Positions 24,001 through 36,000 of a DNA stretch of 64,000 nucleotides are shown here, piece by piece. This DNA is from Dendrobium chrysotoxum (lineage: Eukaryota; Streptophyta; Magnoliopsida; Asparagales; Orchidaceae), in assembly GCA_019925795.1 (NCBI GenBank), contig CM034312.1, forward strand, positions 900,501-964,500. Reading direction: 5' to 3'. Positions within the stretch are counted from its first letter, which is position 1, and each line of letters starts with the position of its first letter. The notes below the pieces were generated by a model. It made no database searches. It was not told the DNA's origin and saw only the letters and a list, made by a program, of their open reading frames with translations. The position numbers were made by a program, and so were the translations under genes.

Positions 24001-27000
24001 AATTAATTTAAATTTAAAATCTAATTAAATTACATTGAAACCTAATTAATTGTGTAATCAACCAATTTAAAATCTTTTTAATAAAATGAAAAAAAATGCA
24101 TAATTAACAATATTCACACTAATCAACCTAAAACAACTCACATCAACTAAAATACCCAAACTCTTAAAACTAAGACACTAAAATGAAACTCTCAACACTC
24201 AGAACACAAACTGTGTACTCTCCAAAACATAAACTCCTATGCAAGCTCTCTAATGCTCCAAGTAAGCTCCTGCAAGTACAAAGCTACAGGTACCTACAAG
24301 TGAGAAAACAAAAAACCTGATCAATACTAAAACAATTGCTAAAACAAGAAAAGAACAAGTGCTAAGTTAAACTATAGTACTGAAAGAAAAGTAGGGTATT
24401 GAAAGAAAAACAGGCACTGAAAGAAAAACATGGTACTAAAAGAAAACACTAGTGTAAAGACAATAAAGAACTGAACTAAAATAACTACTATCTAATCTAC
24501 TCTAAACTAAAACTATAGGCTACTTCTAAAGGGAAGCATTAAGTCCTACATATTACAAACTACTTCCAAAGGGAAGTAGTAAGACCTATTCTAAAACAAA
24601 ATTACAAGCAACTTCTAAACACAGAAGTCGTAAGACCTATCCAAACAAACCATTGGGCCACTTCTAAATGAAGCAGTAAGACCCACACGTTAGGAAAATT
24701 TCTAAGTGAAGTACAACAATTCTAAAACCCACTACAGATAACTTCTAAGGGAAGTCGTAAGACCTATCCAAACAAAACCTACGGGTCACCTAGCTTATAG
24801 GGCTAGGTTGTAAGACCCACCATTAAGCCACTTTTAAATGCAGAAGCTGTAAGATCTACTCAAATAACCAGACAACTTCTAATGAAAGTCGTATGACATA
24901 TTCTTTGGGGAACTTCTAAATGAAATATCAAACCCTCAACCAAAACCAACAGGCCGACTTGCTTATAGGGTTAGGTCTTAAGACCCAACTCAAATTTAAA
25001 TTATGAGCAACTCTAATGGAAATCGTAAGACCCAACTCAAATTTAAATTTCTAGGATACTTTCAATGAAAGCCGTAAGACTCACTTCTAAAATAATCAGG
25101 CTACTTATAATAGAAGCTGTTAGACTCACTTCTAAAATAATTAGGCTACTTTCAACAGAAGCTATAAGCTCCGAACCAATTCAAATAAATGGGTAACTTC
25201 TAAATGAAGTAATAAATCCAAATTAAATCAATTACTGGGTATTCTAATTGATGTAAACCCCAAATCTCCATAAAATTATAACTCACCTATAACTATTTCA
25301 GTTTATTTGGGATCCCTGAGACAAGACAAATCATGACTGCTAATCAGATTCTCTAGACATTACGATCAATGATTGCTAATATTGATAAATTGAGCGGTAT
25401 ACTCGAGACGACAAAACCATGGGATCTTGATTGAGTTTACCTCTATTTCCCCGACAACTGAGACTAAAATGCCTACAATTATTCATCTTTAATCGAGAGT
25501 TCTTTCTTATATAGTAAGAGGGATAATTAACTATAAGGGCTTGCACTCATAGGAAGTAAGGACCTGGATCTAACTAAACCTTGATACCACCCTCAGGGGA
25601 AATCTGGTTAACTACAATCTCCCTTAAGGAGAATGGAATCGTATGTCTGTAAAGCGGAATTCATGCCGACGCGCCATTTTACTTGAGCCAACAAAGATAA
25701 ATTATTCTGCTTTGAAAAACATTCAAATTCATGTTCTAACTCAATAGTAATCCGCATTGGGTCTCTAAAAGTCCTGTCATTGCGCATTAAACTCGATTGA
25801 GAAATCTGAAAGGAGGCACGTGATATTTTTTCAAAGCATAAGAAACTTTAATTACAAAAAAAAAAAAGAGAAAGCAAAAAAATGAAAAATTCTGGAAAAA
25901 GAAAGTGAGAAATATTTCAATAAAAAAGAAAAAAAATACTAATACAAGGATAAATAAATCAATGAAAATATAAAATTTCCATGAATCATGAGAAATTCTA
26001 AATTAATTTCAAAGGCCATTTTACAGCCTCAAGCCCTTTTAGGATTGTATTGAAGTGCGGTCCCCTATTTTTACCCATTACAAATCATGAAAATATTCAA
26101 AATTCTAGCAACAACATCAAGCCTTTGTCCCACTATGTGGGGTCGGCTACATGAATCCTTTTTCTCCATTGTGTCATGTTAAAATTCAAATTCTCTTTTA
26201 AATCTAATTAAGAAAGATCATTTCTAATATTTTCTAACCAAGTCTGTTTAGGTCTACCTCTACCTTTCTTAACATAAGTCAAATCTAATACCTCTACTTT
26301 CCTAACCGGGTCATCGGAAGGCTGCCGTTTTATGTGCCAAACCATCTAAGGCGATTCTCTCTAATCTTATCTTCCACTAATCTTATCTTCCACTGGAGCT
26401 ACTCCAACCTTTTCATGTATATGCTCATTTCATATCCTATCTCTAAGGGTAAAGCCACTCATCCACCTGAGCATCCTCATCTATGCAACACTTAACTTAG
26501 TATTATGCTTCTCTTTTAATGGCCAACATTCGGCACCATAAAGCATTGCAGGTCTCACCACCATCTTATAGAATTTTCCCTTAAGTTTTAGAGGGACTTT
26601 TCTATCACACAACAAGCCCGATGCCTTCCTTCACTTCAACCGTCCAACTTGAATTCTACTGATAATATCCCCATCTATTTCACCATCACTTTGAACAATA
26701 GATCCAAGATATCTAAAACATGTATTCTTATTAATGACTTGATCGCCCAAAATCACAATCCCCTCACTAGGTCTATTACTACTAAAATTACACTCCATAT
26801 ATTCCGTTTTAGATCCACTCAAGCGAAAATCTTTAGACTCTAAAGTTGACCTCCATAATTCAAGTTTACCTTCAACTCCCTCTCTAGTCTTATCAACGAG
26901 AAGGATATCATCAGCAAAAAGCATACACCAAGGTACATCCTCTTGCAAATGTCTAGTGAGAACATCCATGACTAAAGCAAAAAGATATGGGCTTAAGGCT

Positions 27001-30000
27001 GATCCTTGATGTAATCCAACCGAAATAGAGAAATACTTGGTCAAACCATCTTGTGTTTGAACACAAGTAATAGCTCCTGCATACATATCTTTAACGATTT
27101 GAATATAAGCGTTATTAACTCCTTTCTTTTCAAGAACTCTCTATAGCACTTCTCTTGTAACTTTATCATATGCTTTTTCTAAATCAATAAATATCATATG
27201 TAAATCCTCCTTATTCTCCTTATAGTTCTCCATCAAACCTCTCAATAAATGTATGGCTTTAATAGTAGACCTACCCGGCATGAATCCAAATTGATTTTGA
27301 GAAACATTAGTATCACGCCGCAACCTACGCTCCACAACTCGCTCCCATAGTTTTAAAGTATGACATATTAACTTAATTCCTCTATAATTCGTACAATCTT
27401 GTGCATCACCTTTATTCTTAAAATAGGAATTAACACACTCATCCTCCACTCATCAGGCATCTTTTTAGTCTTCAAAATAGTATTAAAAAGTTTAGTAAGC
27501 CAAGAAATTCCTTCATCTCCTAAGCATTTCCACACCTCTATTGGAATATCATCAGGTCTAATAACTTTTCCACCCTTCATTTTCTTTAAAGCCTCTCTAA
27601 CTTCGGTTTTACTAATACGCCGATAAAAATATAAATCTTTATTTTCATTTAGGGTGCTATGGTCACTAAAGTCAATCGTATTTTCACATTTTTTATTAAA
27701 AAGTTTAGCAAAATATCTCATCCACCTTTGTTGAATATCATCTTCTAAGAAAAGTACTTTTTAATCTTCATCCTTAATACACTTTACTTGAACTAAATCC
27801 TTACTACTCATATCTCTTTATTTGGTTAACTTATACATATATCTTTCTCCCTTCTTAGTATCTAATCTATTATATAAATCATTAAAAGCTAAGATCTTTG
27901 CATCGCATATTGCTTTCTTAGATTCCTTACGTGCCTCTTTATATCTTTCCCAATTATTAGAATTTTTACATTTAAACCAATTTTTATAACAAATTTTCTT
28001 ATTTTTTATCTTTTCTTGCACATTTGGATTCCAACACCGTACCAACTATTTTTATTATTAGGAGCTTTACCCTTTGATACTCCAAGCACATCTTTTGCAA
28101 TATTCTTAATATCACTAGTCACTTTTTCCCATATAACATTAGCATCCTCATGTACAGACAAAATATTAAGATCTAAAATCTTACTCTCAAAAATATTTTT
28201 GTTAATATTCTTTAAATGCCCCCATATAATCCTAGAAAATCGTTTTACTTTATTTTTTATTTTCAGCCCCTTTATCTTAAAGTCCAAAACTAATAATCGA
28301 TGTTGGGTACATAAATTTTCACTCGGAATAACTTTACAATCTTTGCAATCTAAACAATCTAATTTTGTTATAAGAAAATAATCAATCTTAGTTGTACTAT
28401 ATCCATTTTTATAAGTGATGAGATGCTCATCTCTTTTCTTAAATAAGGTATTAGCAATTAAAAAATTATAAGCTAAAGAAAAATCTAATATGATCTTACC
28501 ACCTTTATTTGTCGTTCCAAACCTATGACCACCATGAATGCTTTTAAAATCATCTACCTCTCTACCAACATGTTCATTTAAATCTCCTCCAATAAATTTT
28601 TTTTCTTCAAAAGGTATTTTTTGTATTAATTCTTCTAAGTCATTCCAAAATTTTAATTTTGAATCTATATCCAAACCTACTTGAGGAGCATAAGTACTTA
28701 TAATATTAACAATCTTAGCATCAATAACAATCTTTAAAGTTATAATTCTATCTCCAATTCTATTAATTTTTATAACATTATCCTTCAAACTCTTATCTAT
28801 AATCACCACTACACCATTTCTAGTAAGACTCCTACCAGAATAATATAGTTTAAATCCTAAACTATCAATCTCTTTAGCCTTCTCTCCAACCCATTTAGTT
28901 TCCTTAATGCATAGAATATTTATCTTCCTATGAATCGTATTATCTATTAATTCCATTAATTTTCCTGTAAGGGAATCTATATTCCAAGTTCCTATCCTAA
29001 TTTTAGTTTCATGGACTAGTTTCTTTGCCCACATTTGTCATTGATGTGGGAACCCTTGCCTATTTAACACTATACCCGGGCGCCGGTGCTGTGGCCCTTG
29101 CACATTTGTCGTTGTATTCAGGCCATACAACGCGCCGCTTCCAGGGGACGCCCTAGCATTAACACAATTTTTTAAAGGATTCATGTCATGATTATTCGGC
29201 AAATTTTACGCTGGCCATCTACTACCTAACGCAACCCTCCACTTTTCTCATCCAGGACTTGGGACCTGACAACGACATTGTTAAAATATTCAAAATTCTA
29301 GAATGTAGAAAAATTGGGTGTAAATAATTTTTTAATAATAATAATAATAATTATTATTATTATTAAAAAATAAATATTAATTTGATTCTATTATTATTAT
29401 TATTATTATTATTATTTTTGTATATTTTCATTATTCATGCAAATCAATATCGTGTCGTCACCTCATGCGTGCACGAATCTTTTTTGTTTTTCACTACGCA
29501 AAGAAACCAACTAATATGGTATCAATCTTATTGTTATGTTATTCCGAATGCGCTGGTGCTATCCATTTCGTGAACATACGTAGTTTGGGCGATTTCGACT
29601 TTTTAGTCTACAAGTTTCAGATAGCTTTTGCGCATAGCGCATCTTTTGCTCGTCGTTTTGCCGTGTTTGATCATTTTAACCTTGGAGCAGCTATTGAGGT
29701 CAACAAGTTCATCATTTAACATTTCAGTTGTCTTGCAAGAACTTCTCTCAAGCAATGACGTGGCATGTCTGTTAGCTGCTGAAGAATATAAGCCTCATAA
29801 TTAATAACTTATTCCTTGCCATGGGCCTTTGGTAAAAGGAGCACGTATTTTTAAAATAGCCGCAAAATAAAAAAAAATTTTATCAACATCTTTCATGCAC
29901 ATTATAGTTTCTTGGGACTTCATCATAGGATGTGGTTTGAAGCATAATTTATATGATGCTGTAACCACATTTAAACTTAATTTTACTAATATCCCTAAAC

Positions 30001-33000
30001 TAGTAGGAAATTTATTTCACATTCAAATGAGGCAACCCCCACTGCAATGCGCCTCATCCACTTCAACCAGATCACTCCCTTTGTTGATATAAACCATTTT
30101 GAAGGCAGTTCTCTAAAAATCAAAGATGAACTCACGGATGGATAGCAGAAACATCTTTCATTAGGAATTCAGTCTAGCGATACCTTGCCATCTCATTGTA
30201 CAAGAATTATTGTTTAACATGCATTGGAATCATTAATTTTGTTGATAAATTAAAATTTAGTTATATGAATCTATGCATTATGATAAATGTAAAATTTTGT
30301 GCCGACTAATTCTCCCATATTTTTGATTTCATATTACTCGTTTCATATGGAAAGAAGTATCTTACGAATTGACTTAAGCTCGTTTCTTTATTTCAAGCAT
30401 TTTGTAGTTCTGTAGGGAGAAATCACACAAGATTCAATCCATGACCTATGTTTATAAACTGTTTTGCAGGCAATATTTCAACGTTATCCTCAGCCTGACA
30501 AGGAGTATCAATCATTTTCCCTTATATACAAGGACAGATCTTTAGACTTGGTTAGTATATCTGTTCTAGCCATGATTTTGCTGTTGAAATCATCATCTGC
30601 TTTTATTGGGTTTCGTTAGCCCTGGTTTTTCTTACCTTATTCGTATCCTTGATATTGTCAGCATTTGTTTCAAGTTTATGTTTCGATAATGTCAATTACT
30701 TCTCCTTGTCCGATATCCTATGACAGATATGCAAGGACAAGGATGAAGCAGAAGTATGGTATGTTGGTTTGAAGGCATTGATTTCTTGTAGAAACCACCT
30801 GAAGAGATTGGAATCAAAAGCGGACAGATTATCTGATTCAAGTAGTTCAAAGTCAACTAGTTACAAACAGTCTCCATCGAACCTACCCTTTGTTAGTAGT
30901 ACAATCTATCTTTACAGAACATTTCATAGTCCGATGACTGGAAGATTTTGTCCAGATAGAATCTTTGATAATTATGTCTGTTGTTTTTTTTTCCTTTTCC
31001 TTTTTCAGGACCCTGAAAATAGACAACCAGTTGGCCTTTCTGCTTTGAATCCTCCAGCGAATGGTTTTGGGAGCGTGTTTTCTGATGTCATCCTATATAC
31101 TGCACATAAGGGTTCTTTTCATTATGATTCAGTCAGTAACTCACTGAGTTCAGCCGCATCTGCAGACAACTCAAATGGCCGTGGTTCAACATCTGAAAAT
31201 TTTAGGGTAAGTTTGTCTAGTGCTGTAAGCTCCTCAAGCCATGGATCTGGCCACAGGGATTTCGATACATTAGGAGATGCTTTTATTTGGGGGGAAAGTA
31301 TTGGTGATGGGTTGCTTGGTGCTAAAAGTGATGTTTCTTTGCCAAAAGCATTGGAATCAACAGGTATTCTTGATGTTAACAGTATTGCTTGCGGTAGTAA
31401 GCATGCAGCCTTGGTTACAAAACAAGGAGAGGTCTTTACTTGGGGTGAAGAATCTGGTGGCAGGCTGGGGCATGCAATAGATGCTGATGTTTCACAACCA
31501 AAGCTTGTAAATGCTTTGAGCGGTATGAATGTTGAGTTTGTAGCATGCGGCGAGTATCATACTTGTGCACTAACATTTTCTGGAGATCTATATACATGGG
31601 GTGATGGTGTTTATAACTCCGGTCTACTAGGGCATGGGAGCGAGGCTAGTCATTGGGTTCCCAAGCTAGTGACTGGTCAGATGGGAGCTCTGCATGTATC
31701 ATCAGTGTCTTGTGGACCGTGGCACACAGCTGTTGTTACATCTTTGGGTCAGCTCTTCACATTTGGTGATGGAACATTTGGTGCTTTAGGTCATGGAGAC
31801 CGTACAAGCATAAATGCACCAAGAGAAGTGGAAGCTTTAATAGGGCTGCGAACAATCAGCACAGCTTGTGGCGTTTGGCACACTGCTGCAGTTGTGGAGA
31901 TGGAATCACAACCTATAGATTCTGACAGTTATATCTCCAGAAAATTATTCACATGGGGAGATGGAGATGAAGGTCGACTTGGACATGGAGACAAAGAACA
32001 CAGGCTTGTTCCAGCATGTGTTGTTTCTTTGACTGAGCGAAATATTTGTCAGGTGGCCTGTGGGCATGATATGACAGTTGCGCTTACTGCTTCTGGAAGA
32101 GTTTATACTTTGGGAAGTACTATTTATGGGCAGATAGGGAACCAACAAGCTAATGGAAATATTCCCACAGTTGTGGAAGGAAAACTTTCTGATAGCTTTG
32201 TTGAGCAGATATCCTGTGGTTCTCACCATGTTGCTGTGCTGACCTCAAAAAATGAAGTCTACACCTGGGGCAAGGGGACAAATGGCCAGCTCGGCCATGG
32301 AGATAATGAAAACCGTGATATACCTACGCTTGTTGAGGCCTTAAAAGATAAGCAAGTTAAGAGTGTTGCTTGTGGTTCAAATTTCACTGCTGTTATCTGT
32401 CTTCATAAATGGATTTCAGGTACTGATCGATCTGTATGTTCTGGTTGTCATCTTCCATTTGGTTTCAGAAGACAACGCCACAATTGCTATAACTGTGCTC
32501 AAGTCTTTTGCAAATCTTGCACCAGCAGAAAGTCTATCAGAGCAGCCTTAGCACCAAACATTCATAAACAATATCGTGTGTGTGATGCTTGCTATAACAA
32601 GCTAAGGAAGTCCGAGTCTGGAATTCATTCTCTTGTTTTAAAGCAGCAAAATGCAAGTCAACGTCACATATCTACTCAGATGGCTGAGGAGATGGTAGTT
32701 TCGAGGCTCTCTTCTGCTAGCTCCTTTAAAGGAGAAAGTAGGCACCCAAGGCAGAGTGAGAAATCAGAAAGCAATCATAACTCAATGTCCCTTTTCCAGA
32801 ATGAATACTTCCAAAGAGGAAACATGCAGAAGCCAAAATCTAAAAATATTATAATCAGGTCTCCGATGACTATATGCTCTGCTTCTGTTCCTGGTTCAAG
32901 GTTAGTTTGCCGATCAATGTTTCCACTTGGAGTTTCCTTAGTTTCATTGCTCCCAGGAACCATTTCGACTGGTTTAGTATCAACTGAAGTGCCTATTGAT

Positions 33001-36000
33001 GAATTGAAAAAGACAAATGAAAGCTTAAGAGAGGAAGTTGCTCAGTTGAAGTTGCAGGTATAATAGTCAGAAAGGATATACGTATTTTGCCATCGGCAAT
33101 AATCAATCAACTTATTTAGTTGCAAAAAACTTAATCATTAAATTTGTTGTGGAAGCTAATCTTACAGATCGATAATATTTTCATTTGAAAAAAATCAAAG
33201 CTATATTCATGTAAGCATTTTTCTTGACTGACTAATGATCTCATGCAGCTTTTCTTATCTTGGCTTCTGATTCTTAATCACAGTTTCAGAAACTCAATGT
33301 GAACTGAATAATAAGATTGTGTGATAAAGATCTTTTGCTTGCAGACTAATGACTACATGGTAAGAAACCAAGCATATAATGCGAGTGTCAAGGACCACCT
33401 GGTTCTTTCATTGCCCTTACTGAAAAGCGGTGTGGATCATTTTGCTGCACTTTTAACTGCTGAGTGTCAGCTGGTCTTATTGAGTAACATGCTTGTCTTT
33501 TGGCTTTGTTCTCATCAATATTAGCTTGAACACCTCTCTATCATCAGCACAACCACAACACACTTCCTTTCTCCCAACCTTCCTACTCTCCCTCTTTCTC
33601 TAACTTTCTATCTATCTCTCCCAACGTATACATGCTCATTCTCTCAATCTCTCCCTCTCTTTCCTCTCTTCCTTTCTACACTTACTCTCATCCTTCTCTC
33701 CCTCTCTTTGTCCCTCTCCACGCTCTCTACACAAATGATTACTCAGTTTACTGCTTTATTTTTTTTACATTGTGATCTTATGAGGAGGTGTTATTCCATT
33801 CCATTTATGTGATTTGCCTTGGTCTTTATGTTTGTTTTTTTGCCTCTCTTTACACATGCACACTCTTAAGATCTTTTTTTTTCTTTATCATCCAATGCAT
33901 TGGTATTATTTCCACTCGCAGCTCTCCCATCCACAAACCAACACACCCAATCCATATTGTCTTGATTTCATAAGAAAAAAAATTATTATAATTATTGTCT
34001 TTAACTTTATTGCAACTATTTTGAGTCAACTTTATAAAATTTTCTTCCCTACTCATTCTTGCCGAGTGATACATGGAAGATAAACTCTTTTTTTAAGTAA
34101 AACTTTTTACTTAACTTCTATCAATTTTACTTTTGACCTACACGTTTTTTTCTAATCAGTCAAAATTAATTCTATACACATCTTATTGGTACATCTTCCT
34201 TTCATTGTTTATGACTAAATGACAATCTATTATTTTATTACCTTTTTTAGTAGTGTTAATCCCACTGCCTTTAATTAATTCATTTCCAGATTTATCATCC
34301 TTTACTTTTGGAATGCAGTCATCCTACAATTCTCATTTCAGTTACATCAACTTATATTAATGGCTTCTTATATCAATATAGCATAGCCAATATAATTGTT
34401 GTTTTATAATTTACTTTTATGTTGCAAGATATTATATTATCACATAATAAGACACTTATCCATGTTAATTCTAAAATTTAACTCTAGATGTTATGTTTTA
34501 GTTAATATTCATATCTTTTGTATAATAGATGCATAATACTTGAAATTATCACACCAAGTATTATTGCGAATTTCATATAGTAGATACTCTACTTAAAGTA
34601 AGCATCATCATTACCAATAGAAAAAGATATAATCTTAATGTGTATCGTGCTTCGAAACATGTGTGATGGTAAATAGAATTTATCATTTTAGCTGAACAAA
34701 ATTTTGGTATACACAAAAATAAGTTAAAAGCAGCTCCTAGAAGGTGTAATATATTTTATGTGAAAATTGAGAAGAAAAATCAAAGGATCTAACCTAGTTA
34801 AAATGATTCCACCAGTATGAGTGGTATATTACAAATGTTGCTTTTCCTCATAACTGGGGAAGACAAAAATACAATGTCATAGGTATGAATGTGGGAAGAT
34901 AACTTCAATGGTTAAGTAGGAGCCTTGAGATGCTTGAGTTGCCGTAGAGCTATGTTAGTTGGTCATCTTGATTTCTTTCCTTCTAGGGGGGAAGATTAGG
35001 CAATAAAAAAGATGGTTGTCAGATGTTGGTATGTAAGGTATAGATCATTACCATGTATCAAATGAAGGCTGATTAGGAATGTTGGATGTCGAGTGATAGT
35101 TGGTGGTTTGCTCAATTATTCTCTTTATAGAAGAGTGGATCAGTGACGAAGAATACAGATGTTAGTGGCTAACAGATGCTATATATTGGAGAGTGTTAAA
35201 CAAAGATTTGCCTGCCTTGAATGTTGAGTATCAGTTTTAGTCAATGGGCTACTTGGTTATTTTTCTTATAAGATGGGAGAACAATAACCAAGAATGAAGG
35301 CTTTTAAAGTTGTTATTTGACATACATAATACATTAGTAGGTGTCAAATGACATTTGATTAGGAATGCTATTGATTTAGGTCATTGAACTTAGATGAAGG
35401 TGTTTTTTGTATCATTGGGTTTGTCTTATCAAGAATATTATTTTAATTATAAGATTGCCAAAAATGAAGTTAAAATGATCTCAATGTCAATTATGAAAGT
35501 TTATGATTTAAACATTGGATGCTTTGAGACATTAAATTTTGCATAGAGATTTGTGGATACTCATATAAATTTTTTTTTGTGATGTATGAGTTGTCCCTTA
35601 TTTTTGGATATCAAAACCTTAAAGTCCAAAAATAATTTAGGTGCCAACACCTTGAATGTCAATATGGACCTCTCCTCAAAGCTGTGAACCAAACAATTCC
35701 ACATTGATCGTAATTTTATTATTCAATGAAGTGACACATTGTTTGAGACACAAATTGCTACATAATTTGAGCTAAAACTCTCCAAAATTGTTCAAAGTTG
35801 CTTATAGATGATTGTTGAAATTTTGAAAGTGCAACAATTTAAGTTTGGGACTTAAATAGCCCCAGGAGATTAGAAAATGTTGGAGAACTCCCAGTAGCTG
35901 GCTAATCGATAGCGGTAATGGAGCCACTATATCCAAAAGCGCGCGTGTATAATTGACTGTGCTTTTTTTCATTTATTTAAACATATCTTTTAATAAACAT

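Noticed and set aside
24515..25200. Array considered as a CRISPR-like repeat-spacer structure
   Set aside because: Units are degenerate, spacers are not unique or of constant length, and the genome is plant nuclear.
33321..33524. Acceptor-like AG followed by an open frame (TNDYMVRNQAYN), a possible extra PRAF exon
   Set aside because: Exon D joins exon E in phase 0 with a continuous coiled coil, and the candidate does not look like the family or end in a good donor in frame.
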